This document shows, piece after piece, positions 8,152 through 15,437 of a DNA stretch of 17,291 nucleotides. Position numbers and translations under genes: made by a program. This DNA comes from Cyanobacteria bacterium HKST-UBA02 (GTDB taxonomy: Bacteria; Cyanobacteriota; Vampirovibrionia; Obscuribacterales; Obscuribacteraceae): positions 1 through 17,291 of the forward strand of contig JAGQHH010000182.1 of NCBI GenBank assembly GCA_020431945.1, written 5' to 3'. The notes under the pieces are model-generated. The model was given only the letters and a program-made list of their open reading frames with translations, had not been told where the DNA came from and did no database searches. Each line of letters begins with the position of its first letter. The first letter of the stretch is position 1.

Positions 8152-8664
8152 ATGAGTGACGACGTAAAAACCAATACCGCCGACACAAATAAGGTGTCCA
8201 ACAACCACCAGATCAAAAAGCCTGTGGTTGACCTTTTTCCGGCCCTGACGGACAAGCGGATGCTCGCTATGCAACCGGTGAGACAACAACCACAGGTACG
8301 AATGAACACCCAGATTTCTATCTTCTCGCCCGTTAGCTTCGAAGAAGCCCTCGAGATCGTTGAATGTCTTCGCGGCCGCGCCGCCACCACTATCTCGCTG
8401 GAGAACATGAAGAAGATGGACGCCAGCCGTCTCGTCGACTTCGTAGCCGGTGCCTCGGCAGCCCTGGATGGCGATTTCCACAAGCTCAGCGATCAGGTCT
8501 ATATCTTCTGCCCGAGCAATATCAAGATCACGGCAGACGCCAAGGAAGAAAAAGAAGCATCCCAGACCACCATTCCCGATGATATCGGAGCTCTGGACTT
8601 CCTCTATCCTGCTGCCACCGCCGGTGAAGCGCAGACCGCCGCCAGCCCCTGGCTCAGACATTAA
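8152..8664 (+). CDS. sepF: cell division protein SepF (DUF552)
   Basis: SepF binds FtsZ and, in many bacteria, ties the division ring to the membrane. Cyanobacteria and Firmicutes commonly have it. In this 170-residue protein the SepF fold covers about 53-127: TQISIFSPVSFEEALEIVECL, then the TTISLENMKKMDASRLVDFV strand-helix, GASAALDGDFHKLSDQVYIF and CPSNIKI. The ~50 residues before it are polar and basic. They lack the amphipathic membrane-anchor helix often found at the SepF N-terminus. The C-terminal tail (130-170) is low-complexity. The ATG has a good RBS, AAGGA, 5 bp upstream. Upstream in frame a TAG occurs before any alternative start, so the N-terminus is not mis-called. It appears to be transcribed alone. 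Confidence 0.88.
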   Translation: MSDDVKTNTADTNKVSNNHQIKKPVVDLFPALTDKRMLAMQPVRQQPQVRMNTQISIFSPVSFEEALEIVECLRGRAATTISLENMKKMDASRLVDFVAGASAALDGDFHKLSDQVYIFCPSNIKITADAKEEKEASQTTIPDDIGALDFLYPAATAGEAQTAASPWLRH

Positions 8665-8844
8665 TCAGCCGGGCATTAACGGCACTGATTTCGGCACCGG
8701 ACTTGGACCGGTATCGATACCCTTCGAAGTCCCCAAGCACCCGTCATTAATCAAATTTAGGCAACCGCCATTCGGGCTCATACCCTGTTAGCTCTTCAAG
8801 TTTTTTAACAGCTACCGGATGTCAGCACTGCTATTATGTAATTG

Positions 8845-8950
8845 CGATACGGTGCGGGTGGAAATCCCGCCAGTGCCGTGTTTCCTCCTTACCTAATCCA
8901 CCACAGGTAACTCTTCCCTCCCTCTTTGTTCGGGGAGGGAAGTTTTTTTG
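8845..8950 (+). ncRNA. candidate structured RNA or sepF 3' UTR element
   Basis: Three hairpins follow one another. In the first, ACGG 8849-8852 pairs with CCGT 8876-8879 and encloses GCGGG 8854-8858 / CCCGC 8866-8870 with a TGGAAAT loop. The second is TTACCT 8889-8894 / AGGTAA 8905-8910. The third is the terminator at 8913. No plus-strand gene follows, so a riboswitch controlling a downstream gene is unlikely here. It could be an independent small RNA or the structured end of the sepF mRNA. I could not match it to 6S, SRP, tmRNA or RNase P RNA signatures, and I see no clear dedicated promoter. Confidence 0.35.
8913..8949 (+). terminator. strong intrinsic terminator
   Basis: A perfect 10-bp stem, CTTCCCTCCC (8913-8922) with GGGAGGGAAG (8933-8942), a 10-nt loop, and seven T residues at 8943-8949. 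It ends plus-strand transcription from sepF or from the candidate structured RNA. There is no T-tract on the minus-strand side, so it is not a terminator for rnj. Confidence 0.9.
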
Positions 8951-9101
8951 TGGGTCCATAAATGAGACAGTCCACACCATTTATATGAGCCGTGGCTAAT
9001 CTTCTTTTTGGGCTTTCGACCGATAAATAGTCATTAGACATACTCAAGATATCCATCGCTGGGCATCCTGAATAAATCCTAAGAAACTGCCATCTTCGGA
9101 G

Positions 9102-10904
9102 CTAAGACTTGCTGCTCCGCCTGGTGCTCGAATTAGAACTCGAATTAGAACTCGAACTAGAATTTGCATTCGAGCCGGCACCACTGTCGAGGGTCTCAGC
9201 GCCCACTGTATTGACCCGCACCTGCACCAGGGGCTGAGAGCGCATCTCGCTCTCGAAAAAGCTCTCCAGACCCCCCTGGAGGTACTGGCTCAGATCCCCG
9301 GCCGGCAGGCTCTGGGACTTGAAGGCGGCGGCAAGGGTGCTTTTCACCTTCTCTTCCACCTTGATAACGAACTCTTCCGCCGGCATTCCCCTCGGGAGGA
9401 TCACACCACGGATGGAGACATCGGGCCCGGCGACGATCTTGCCCCGGTCCCCCACGCTCACCACCACGGTGACCAGACCGTCACTGGCCAGGCGCCGGCG
9501 CTCCTCGACGATACTCTGATCGATCCGCCAGTCCCTGTTGCTATCTATGAGAATAATCCCGGCCTTGACCCGGTCGGTGACCTTGCCACGCTCCCGGCTT
9601 ATCTCGAGAACATCGCCGTTGTCCATGACGAAAGTATTTCCTTCTTCGACTCCGCATTCTACGGCGAGCTCGGCATGACGAACCAGCATCCTGTACTCGC
9701 CATGGATGGGCATGAAAAAGCGGGGCTTGCAGATATTGAGCATGAGCTTCTGCTCTTCCCGGCAGGCATGACCGGAGACATGGACGCCGGCATCACGCCC
9801 GTAGACGACATCGGCGCCGCGCAGGAAGAGATTGTTGATGGTATTGGCCACGGAGCGCTCGTTACCAGGGATCGGAGTTGCCGAGATAATCACCGTGTCT
9901 CCCGGCATCACCTTGATCTGGCGGTGCTCGTCGTTGGCAATGCGAGTGAGGGCCGAAAGCGGCTCCCCCTGGCTCCCGGTGGTGAGAATCACGACCCTAT
10001 CCAGGGGCAGGTCTTTGACAAGCTCCACCGGCACCAGCAGATCGTCCGGGAAATTCATATAGCCCAGCTCCCGGGCTATGTCGGCGAACTTGAGCATGGA
10101 CCGGCCCAGGATCGCTACTTTCCTTCCATAACGCATGGAGACATTGAGCACCTGTCTGACCCGGTGCACATTGCTGGCGAAAGTGGTGACGATGATTCGC
10201 TGCCGGGCGCTGGCGAAGACCTCATTGAGCTTGCTCCAGACCGTCTTTTCCGAAGGTGTATAACCATCGCGCTCGGTATTGGTGCTGTCGCTCATGAGAA
10301 GCAGGATGCCTTCCTCGGCAGCTCTTGCCAGGCTGGCGAAATCATAGAGCTCGCCGTCCACTGGAGTGAAGTCGAACTTGAAATCGCCGGTATGGACGAG
10401 AACACCCACCGGAGTGCGAATCACCAGGCTGAAACTGTCGGCTATCGAATGAGTGCAGCGGATGAACTCCACCTCGAAACAACCGATCTTCACCCTCTGT
10501 CTCGGCTTGACCGTCTGAAGCCTGGTCTGCTCCTCGAGTCCGGCTTCCTTGAGCTTGGACTCGAGAAGACCCTGGGCCAGGGCAGGTCCGTATATGACCG
10601 GGATGGGAACCTCTTTGAGAATAAAAGGAATCCCGCCGATATGGTCTTCATGACCGTGGGTGATAGCCAGACCACGGATCTTGTCGGCGTTCTCTTTCAA
10701 GAAAGTGATGTCGGGAAGGACCAGGTCGACACCGAGCATGTCCTCGTTGGGAAAAGCCAGACCGGCGTCCACCAGCATCATGTCATCGCCGCAGGCGATC
10801 ACCATGGTGTTTTTGCCGATCTCGCCCAGACCACCAAGCGCTATTATCCTGAGACTGCTCTGGCTACCGCCTGTTCTGTCGATTTTTCTGCTTACCGGCG
10901 GCAA
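9102..10904 (-). CDS. rnj: ribonuclease J
   Basis: RNase J is a metallo-beta-lactamase/beta-CASP nuclease (endo- and 5'-3' exo-) that matures and degrades RNA. The 600 residues include the metal motif HGHEDH (83-88), then H171 in VHTGDF. They also include SDSTN (205-209), the beta-CASP domain, VSGHA (376-380) and MPIHGE (398-403). A C-terminal domain runs to about 570. The last ~25 residues are a Ser/Asn-rich basic tail (NSSSSSNSSSNSSTRRSSKS) absent from the core family. The start is TTG at 10904, preceded by an excellent AAGGAAGGAG RBS (10911-10920). It is the last gene of the minus-strand cluster, 45 bp after dapA. Confidence 0.96.
   Translation of the reverse strand: MPPVSRKIDRTGGSQSSLRIIALGGLGEIGKNTMVIACGDDMMLVDAGLAFPNEDMLGVDLVLPDITFLKENADKIRGLAITHGHEDHIGGIPFILKEVPIPVIYGPALAQGLLESKLKEAGLEEQTRLQTVKPRQRVKIGCFEVEFIRCTHSIADSFSLVIRTPVGVLVHTGDFKFDFTPVDGELYDFASLARAAEEGILLLMSDSTNTERDGYTPSEKTVWSKLNEVFASARQRIIVTTFASNVHRVRQVLNVSMRYGRKVAILGRSMLKFADIARELGYMNFPDDLLVPVELVKDLPLDRVVILTTGSQGEPLSALTRIANDEHRQIKVMPGDTVIISATPIPGNERSVANTINNLFLRGADVVYGRDAGVHVSGHACREEQKLMLNICKPRFFMPIHGEYRMLVRHAELAVECGVEEGNTFVMDNGDVLEISRERGKVTDRVKAGIILIDSNRDWRIDQSIVEERRRLASDGLVTVVVSVGDRGKIVAGPDVSIRGVILPRGMPAEEFVIKVEEKVKSTLAAAFKSQSLPAGDLSQYLQGGLESFFESEMRSQPLVQVRVNTVGAETLDSGAGSNANSSSSSNSSSNSSTRRSSKS
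9127..9162 (-). repeat. three 12-bp tandem repeats in the rnj tail
   Basis: On the plus strand CTCGAATTAGAA occurs at 9127-9138 and 9139-9150, and CTCGAACTAGAA at 9151-9162. In frame on the minus strand they encode the Ser/Asn run near the C-terminus of RNase J. Confidence 0.85.
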
Positions 10905-10949
10905 AAGAGGCTCCTTCCTTACTGTCTCTAACTACATAAATACCGGAGT

Positions 10950-11873
10950 CTAAGAGGAAACACAAGACAGCCGGGATGACAGACCCGCCTCGTCCACCAG
11001 GCGATCCATGGCTCTTTTCTGCTCATCGCTGAGCGGCACTAAGGGCAAGCGCAAATGCTCCTGACAGAATCCCAGCTTCTTGAGGATATATTTGAGACAG
11101 GTGGGATTGGGAGCCTGGAAGAGACCCTTGAACAGGGGCAAATGCTCGTAATGAGCCTGACGTGCCTGGTCGACCTTGCCGGCCACGGCATCTTCGATCA
11201 TGGCGACGATCTCGGCGCCGATCAGGTGGCTGGCCACGCTCACCACCCCGCAAGCCCCTACACTGACCATGGGAAGAGTGAGATAGTCGTCCCCGGAATA
11301 GATGCGAAAAGCTCCACCGGTGATGGCAGCGAGCTCGGCGGTCTGATCGACATTGCCTGCCGAATCCTTGACGGCATGGACAGTCGGGCTGTCCTCGGCA
11401 ATCTGTCGCATGGTAGCAGGCTCGATATTGATCCCGGTCCGACCCGGAATGTTATAGATCACCAGAGGCAATTCCGTGGCATCGGCGATCGCTCTCACAT
11501 GAGCCCTGATACCGGCCTGGCTGGGTTTGTTGTAATAGGGCGCCACTATGAGAAGCCCGTCGGCTCCGGCTTTTTCGGCCGCTAGAGAGGATTCGATGGA
11601 GGAAGCGGTATTGTTCGAGCCTGCTCCGAAGAGGACTTTGGCTTTTCCTCTGGCAAGCTCGATCACTTTCTTGAGCAGCTCCAGTTTCTCGCTCCCGGTC
11701 AGTGTCGGGCTCTCTCCGGTGGTGCCCGCCACCAGGATGGTGGTGGTTCCGGTCTTGATCAAATGCGCGGCGATCTTCTCGACAGCGGGATAATCGATGT
11801 CGCCCTTCTCGTCGAACGGCGTCACCATTGCCGTCATCAGTCGTCCGAATAGAGGCGCATCATTTTCGACCAC
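10950..11873 (-). CDS. dapA: 4-hydroxy-tetrahydrodipicolinate synthase (DapA)
   Basis: DapA condenses pyruvate with aspartate semialdehyde, the first committed step to diaminopimelate and lysine. The 307-residue TIM-barrel protein has GTTGE (50-54), APYYNKP (111-117), YNIPGRTG (140-147) with the catalytic Tyr140, Arg145 at the active-site mouth, and the Schiff-base Lys169 in VKDSAG. The start is GTG at 11873 with a strong GAGGAG RBS 7 bp away (11881-11886). It lies 22 bp downstream of asd, which makes its substrate, and 45 bp upstream of rnj. All catalytic residues expected from the E. coli enzyme are present. Confidence 0.96.
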   Translation of the reverse strand: MVENDAPLFGRLMTAMVTPFDEKGDIDYPAVEKIAAHLIKTGTTTILVAGTTGESPTLTGSEKLELLKKVIELARGKAKVLFGAGSNNTASSIESSLAAEKAGADGLLIVAPYYNKPSQAGIRAHVRAIADATELPLVIYNIPGRTGINIEPATMRQIAEDSPTVHAVKDSAGNVDQTAELAAITGGAFRIYSGDDYLTLPMVSVGACGVVSVASHLIGAEIVAMIEDAVAGKVDQARQAHYEHLPLFKGLFQAPNPTCLKYILKKLGFCQEHLRLPLVPLSDEQKRAMDRLVDEAGLSSRLSCVSS

Positions 11874-11895
11874 TTCCCATCTCCTCTTGTCTGAA

Positions 11896-12933
11896 TCAGT
11901 TCTTTACCGCTTGTTTGAGCAGGTCGTGCTCGAGAATATACTCGGCAATCCGCACCGCATTCAGTGCGGCACCTATACGCAGATTGTCGGCTACGACCCA
12001 GAGATTGATGCCGTTTTCAGAAGATGTATCGCGCCTGATCCGCCCCACATAGACCGGATCCTGTCCGGCGCAATCGATGGGGGTAGGATAGCGAAGACTC
12101 TCAGGCTCGTCCCAGATCTCGATGATCGGGCTGTCCGCGAGACTCTCTCTCACCTGGGCAGGACTGACGGCTTTCTCGAGATCCACGGTAACCGCCTCGC
12201 TATGGCCGACGGAGACAGGCACCCGCACTGCCGTGCAGGTCACAGGCAGATTCGGGAGGTCGAGGATTTTTCTGGTCTCCTCAATCACCTTGGCCTCTTC
12301 CTTCGTATAGCCGTCCTCGAGAAATACGTCGATCTGCGGGATCAGATTGAAAGCAATCTGTCTCGGCATGACCCGGACATTGGCATCGGCGCCTTCGAGA
12401 AGAGCCCGGGACTGATGCTCGAGCTCGTCCATGGCTTCTTTGCCGGCGCCGCTCACCGATTGATATGTCGACACGATCACGCGCTTTAGTCCGGCCAGCT
12501 CATGGAGGATCTTGAGCACGACGACGAGTTGCGAAGTCGAGCAATTGGGATTGGCGATCACGCCCTTGTGATTGCGCAGGGTCTCGCCGTTCACTTCCGG
12601 CACCACCAGCGGTACCTCGGGCTTCATCCGGAAAGCGCTGGAATTGTCGATGATGACAGCGCCGCTGTCGGTGATTGTCTTCACCCACTTCTCGCTCACC
12701 GAAGCACCGGCGGACGCCAGAACGATGTCGATACCCTTGAAGGCCTCTTCGCTCACCTCGACAACATCGTACTCCTCACCCTTGAAGCGCACCTTGCTAT
12801 TGGCAGACCTGGCGCTGGCCAGGGGAACGAAGCGATCGACAGGAAAGTCGCGCTCCTCGAGTACCGAGATGAGCTCCTGACCGACACGGCCAGTGGCCCC
12901 TAGAATTGCTACATTGACAGGTTTGTTTGACAT
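11896..12933 (-). CDS. asd: aspartate-semialdehyde dehydrogenase
   Basis: Asd reduces aspartyl phosphate to aspartate semialdehyde, the branch-point precursor of lysine/diaminopimelate, threonine and methionine. I choose ATG at 12933. It gives the family start SNKPVNVAILGATGRVGQEL, a normal 345-residue length and an excellent GGAGGGAG RBS 5-6 bp upstream. A longer frame to 12972 adds 13 residues unlike the family. Visible motifs are the nucleotide-binding GATGRVG (12-18), NPNCSTSQ with catalytic Cys131, and RVPVSVGHSE with the active-site His244. The gene starts 82 bp after dapB. Confidence 0.96.
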   Translation of the reverse strand: MSNKPVNVAILGATGRVGQELISVLEERDFPVDRFVPLASARSANSKVRFKGEEYDVVEVSEEAFKGIDIVLASAGASVSEKWVKTITDSGAVIIDNSSAFRMKPEVPLVVPEVNGETLRNHKGVIANPNCSTSQLVVVLKILHELAGLKRVIVSTYQSVSGAGKEAMDELEHQSRALLEGADANVRVMPRQIAFNLIPQIDVFLEDGYTKEEAKVIEETRKILDLPNLPVTCTAVRVPVSVGHSEAVTVDLEKAVSPAQVRESLADSPIIEIWDEPESLRYPTPIDCAGQDPVYVGRIRRDTSSENGINLWVVADNLRIGAALNAVRIAEYILEHDLLKQAVKN

Positions 12934-13015
12934 CTGGGCTCCCTCCGGCTGCCAATTTAGCATGAATGTCATGATGTGACGAGATCCGGGTTCTAATCGG
13001 CTTTACAGAAGATTT

Positions 13016-13828
13016 TCAAAGCAGGCTCTCGAGACCCACTGTAAGACCCTTCATCTCTCGAGTCGCCTTGATGCTCATCAGAATGCCCTTTAGAAAGCAA
13101 TTGGTGTTGAAACTGTCATGCCGGATCGAGAGCAGCTCGCCATCGGCACCGAAAACCACGTCCTGATGGGAGATCAACCCCGGAAGACGGAGGGAGTGCA
13201 CCCTCACCCCGGCTTCGGTCACGCCACCCCGGCAGCCAGTCAGGAGCTCGTGGTCCTGTACTTCCCGGGGATTATAAGTGCGTCCCTCAGCGGCCTCCGC
13301 CAGCTTGCGGGTCGTGTACATGGCAGTGCCCGACGGGGCGTCCACCTTTTTGGTTCCGTGCATCTCGATCACCTCGACATGACCGAAATGCTTGCCGGCC
13401 TGCCTGGCGAATTCCATCATCAGGACGGCTCCCACCGAAAAATTGGGAACCACCATGGCCCCCAGACCGGCTTCGTCCACCCAGGAGGAAAGCCGCTCGA
13501 AATCGGCAGCCACCAGGCCGGATGTGCCGATCAGGGGTCGGACCCCCTTTGAAAGACAAATTCTTGCGTGCTCCAGGGCAGACGGAGCGACAGTGAACTC
13601 GAGAAGGACATCGGGATGGCTTGCCGCCAGGCAGTCGTCGAGATCCGGGCTCACCTTTACTCCCAGACTCTTGCCCAGAACCAGGTCGCCGATGTCAGTG
13701 CCCACATAGGCTGCGTCGCTCTTGCCGAAGGCTCCCACCAGGGACAGCTCGGGATCGGCGACGATAGCAGGGGCCGAGGCTCTTCCCATCTTGCCGTTGA
13801 TCCCGGCAATGGCTACCTTGATAGTCAT
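13016..13828 (-). CDS. dapB: 4-hydroxy-tetrahydrodipicolinate reductase (DapB) with altered substrate motif
   Basis: DapB reduces the DapA product to tetrahydrodipicolinate using NAD(P)H. The 270 residues have the Rossmann GINGKMG (9-15), FTVAPS and GTSGL segments (78-105), and VPNFSVGA (127-134). The substrate signature reads EMHGTKKVDAPSGTA (155-169). In the E. coli enzyme this is EAHHRHKVDAPSGTA, so the catalytic His (here H157) and Lys (K161) are kept but the second His is Gly158. The start ATG has GGAGGG just upstream (13832-13838). It sits 39 bp after dut in the same cluster. Confidence 0.95.
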   Translation of the reverse strand: MTIKVAIAGINGKMGRASAPAIVADPELSLVGAFGKSDAAYVGTDIGDLVLGKSLGVKVSPDLDDCLAASHPDVLLEFTVAPSALEHARICLSKGVRPLIGTSGLVAADFERLSSWVDEAGLGAMVVPNFSVGAVLMMEFARQAGKHFGHVEVIEMHGTKKVDAPSGTAMYTTRKLAEAAEGRTYNPREVQDHELLTGCRGGVTEAGVRVHSLRLPGLISHQDVVFGADGELLSIRHDSFNTNCFLKGILMSIKATREMKGLTVGLESLL

Positions 13829-13867
13829 TTTCCCTCCAGTAGAATTCTCGGACCTATATATAGATAT

Positions 13868-14323
13868 CTATTTGAGAGCCGTCCTGCCTGTGGAGCCGAA
13901 GCCCCCCTCACCCCTGGCGGAGCTAGAGACGGCTTCCACCACCTCGATCTCTACCTGAGGAACAGGCATGACCACGAGCTGGGCGATGCGCTCGCCGGGC
14001 TTGAATATATACGGCTCCTTGCCATGGTTGATGATCAAGACCATGACTTCTCCGCGGTAATCGCTGTCGATAGTGCCGATGCAATTGGTGAGACTGATGC
14101 CGGCCCGGTCCGCCAGACCCGAGCGAGCCCGGACCTGCCCTTCATAGCCTGTGGGGATCTCGACCTTGATACCGGTGGGAAGCTTGGCGCGGTCCCCGGC
14201 GCCTATCTCGATCGCCTCTTCGCTGGCAAGGGTGAGATCAAGACCTGCCGATCCGGAGGTGGCATAGTCGGGCAGGGCGACACAATGGGACAGCTTCTCG
14301 ATTTTCAGGTGGACTTTGCTCAT
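13868..14323 (-). CDS. dut: deoxyuridine 5'-triphosphate nucleotidohydrolase (dUTPase)
   Basis: It hydrolyses dUTP to dUMP and pyrophosphate, preventing uracil incorporation and feeding dTMP synthesis. I choose ATG at 14323 (RBS CGGAG 6-7 bp upstream). This gives 151 residues, the usual size of the trimeric enzyme. The frame is open further upstream to 14446, but that extension runs into the small-RNA terminator. All five motifs are present: AGLDL (26-30), RSGL (67-70), GTIDSDYRGE with catalytic Asp86 (83-92), RIAQLV (112-117) and the C-terminal arm RGEGGFGSTG (137-146). It is the first gene of the dut-dapB-asd-dapA-rnj cluster. Confidence 0.96.
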   Translation of the reverse strand: MSKVHLKIEKLSHCVALPDYATSGSAGLDLTLASEEAIEIGAGDRAKLPTGIKVEIPTGYEGQVRARSGLADRAGISLTNCIGTIDSDYRGEVMVLIINHGKEPYIFKPGERIAQLVVMPVPQVEIEVVEAVSSSARGEGGFGSTGRTALK

Positions 14324-14376
14324 TTCAATCTCCGGTCGCATGTACTGGGGCCGATCACTCAAAAGAATCGGACCTA

Positions 14377-14382
14377 AGTATA
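14377..14382 (-). promoter_or_regulatory. candidate -10 box for dut
   Basis: TATACT on the minus strand would start transcription near 14370, ~47 nt before dut. There is no good -35 box at 16-18 bp. The cluster might instead depend on read-through from small-RNA copy 1, whose terminator lies just upstream. Confidence 0.3.
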
Positions 14383-14418
14383 AGGAAGAAGGCAGAGGGT
14401 CTGCCTGAAAAAAAGCGC

Positions 14419-14455
14419 AAAAACAAATATGCCACCCGATTTGCATCGCGGTGGC
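14419..14455 (-). terminator. intrinsic terminator of small RNA copy 1
   Basis: Minus strand: GCCACC, a bulged G, CGAT, GCAA loop, ATCG, GGTGGC, then ATATTTGTTTTTG. The GNRA loop and CGAT/ATCG pairing are intact. It lies ~95 bp before the dut start. Confidence 0.75.
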
Positions 14456-14631
14456 TTATTCGCTACTTCCTGGCTGCCTGCTGCGAACAGGCTAAGTATT
14501 TCCTTGTGCTTCAGCCAGTCCTTCACACATGGCGGGCTTCATGCTGCGGTCTCTGGTTGGGCGCCAACCTGGTGTTTCCGCATTGCCCCTCGGCTCAAAG
14601 CGCTCACTCAATGAACGCTCACCGTCTACAT
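14420..14631 (-). ncRNA. small structured RNA, copy 1 (dut-proximal)
   Basis: The predicted transcript runs from about 14631 to the T-tract near 14420. Minus-strand stems: P1 AGCGTTCA/TGAGCGCT with a TTGAG loop; P2 GGTTGG-CGC-CCAACC; P3 CTGGCT/AGCCAG enclosing GCCTG/CAGGC; then a terminator capped by GCAA. A 16-codon ATG frame (14492-14542, MKPAMCEGLAEAQGNT) lies inside. This copy has GGAAACACC where the others have GGAAACGCC. It is the last RNA before dut. The family is not one I recognise. Confidence 0.75.
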
Positions 14632-14636
14632 TCATT

Positions 14637-14665
14637 ACTATATCAATCTACCCCGGGCTTGAGAA
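14637..14665 (-). promoter_or_regulatory. promoter of small RNA copy 1
   Basis: On the minus strand TTCTCA (14660-14665), a 17-bp spacer and TATAGT (14637-14642). The A-rich TTCGAAAAAAGAAAATCGGG lies just upstream, like an UP element. Confidence 0.75.
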
Positions 14666-14755
14666 GTACCCCGATTTTCTTTTTTCGAAAATGTTTTTGC
14701 TCGCTTGCCACCCGCATGTTCAGCCGCTCTTCAATTGCGAGGCACCACCGACAAT

Positions 14756-14765
14756 GCCGGGCCCA
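14756..14765 (-). promoter_or_regulatory. conserved upstream element, copy 1
   Basis: The minus strand reads TGGGCCCGGC, a two-base variant of TGGGCCGAGC. It begins exactly 90 bp beyond the -35 box. Confidence 0.5.
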
Positions 14766-14846
14766 GCCGCATACTAAGGCTCACGAGGATCGCACTGGGC
14801 ATCGCACGCCTGGACTGCATATTGAGCCAGAAAGCCCATGAACAGG

Positions 14847-14886
14847 CGCTTTCCGAGTTATACACAGCTTGACAAAGCCACCACCG
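14847..14886 (-). repeat. distal conserved block A (unit 1)
   Basis: Minus strand: GGTGGTGGCTTTGTCAAGCTGTGTATAACT..., the diverged member of four. It lies ~200 bp upstream of the copy 1 -35 box and shortly after the copy 2 terminator. Confidence 0.65.
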
Positions 14887-14911
14887 GAGCTACCAGCAAA
14901 AATGCCAAATG

Positions 14912-14945
14912 ACAAAAACACCACCCGACTTTCATCGCGGTGGTG
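14912..14945 (-). terminator. intrinsic terminator of small RNA copy 2
   Basis: Minus strand: CACCACC, a bulged G, CGAT, GAAA loop, GTCG, GGTGGTG, then TTTTTGTC. Confidence 0.8.
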
Positions 14946-15120
14946 CTTCTGCTACTTCCTGGCTGCCTGCTGCGAACAGGCTAAGTATTTCCTTGTGCTT
15001 CAGTCAGTCCTTCACACATGGCGGGCTTCATGCTGCGGTCTCTGGTTGGGCGCCAACCTGGCGTTTCCGCATTGCCCCTCGGCTCAAAGCGCTCACTTAC
15101 TGAACGCTCACCGTCTACAT
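14913..15120 (-). ncRNA. small structured RNA, copy 2
   Basis: The predicted transcript runs from about 15120 to 14913. It has the same four-hairpin plan as copy 1: P1 loop GTAAG, P2 with CCAACC. P3 reads CTGACT against AGCCAG, so one pair is broken in this copy. The terminator loop is GAAA. The internal 16-codon frame (14981-15031) has Ala to Thr at residue 10. Confidence 0.75.
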
Positions 15121-15125
15121 TTATT

Positions 15126-15154
15126 ACTATACCAAGCTACCCCCGCTCTGAGAA
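15126..15154 (-). promoter_or_regulatory. promoter of small RNA copy 2
   Basis: TTCTCA (15149-15154), a 17-bp spacer, TATAGT (15126-15131). The spacer sequence differs from copy 1 at many positions, but its length and the two boxes are identical. Confidence 0.75.
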
Positions 15155-15244
15155 GTACCCCGATTTTCTTTTTTCGAAAAAGTTTTCGCATCACTCTACT
15201 CCGCACAGAAAGCCGCTTTCCGACTATCGAGCACCATCAGCAAT

Positions 15245-15254
15245 GCTCGGCCCA
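15245..15254 (-). promoter_or_regulatory. conserved upstream element, copy 2
   Basis: TGGGCCGAGC on the minus strand, exactly 90 bp beyond the -35 box. Confidence 0.55.
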
Positions 15255-15336
15255 GTTGCTGGGTAACGCATACGACGATCGCTTAACGGCAAACGCTCGA
15301 ACTCGCTGAATGCCTCGCGAAATACAGATAAACAGG

Positions 15337-15387
15337 TGCTTTCAGAGTTTTTTACAGCTTGACAAAAGCCACCACTGGAAACACCAT
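15337..15387 (-). repeat. distal conserved block B (unit 2)
   Basis: Minus strand: GATGGTGTTTCC, GTGGTGGC, then TTTTGTCAAGCTGTAAAAAA. It is ~200 bp upstream of the copy 2 -35 box and directly follows the copy 3 terminator. Confidence 0.65.
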
Positions 15388-15403
15388 CGAAAATACCCAA
15401 ATG

Positions 15404-15437
15404 ACAAAAACACCACCCGACTTTCATCGCGGTGGTG
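15404..15437 (-). terminator. intrinsic terminator of small RNA copy 3
   Basis: The same hairpin as copy 2 (CACCACC/GGTGGTG, GAAA loop) followed by TTTTTGTC on the minus strand. Confidence 0.8.

Larger units (their letters stand above)
8665..9101. other. region between convergent sepF and rnj
   Basis: A 437-bp region with no convincing ORF. The left part (8665-8790) shows nothing. The central part (8790-8950) carries several hairpins and a plus-strand terminator. The right part (8951-9101) shows no clear minus-strand terminator for rnj. Confidence 0.6.

Noticed and set aside
9097..9119. CGGAGC/GCTCCG inverted repeat at the rnj stop as terminator
   Set aside because: It spans the stop codon and is not followed by a T-tract on the minus strand.
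9675..10931. 418-residue plus-strand frame opposite rnj
   Set aside because: It is antisense to a complete RNase J with all motifs and has no recognisable features.
14420..14631. 6S RNA, SRP RNA, tmRNA, RNase P RNA or Yfr2-type RNA
   Set aside because: No end-to-end rod with central bubble, no SRP GGAAG-type domain, no tmRNA or RNase P signatures. Copy 1 contains GGAAACA, which I recall from Yfr2, but the length and structure differ.
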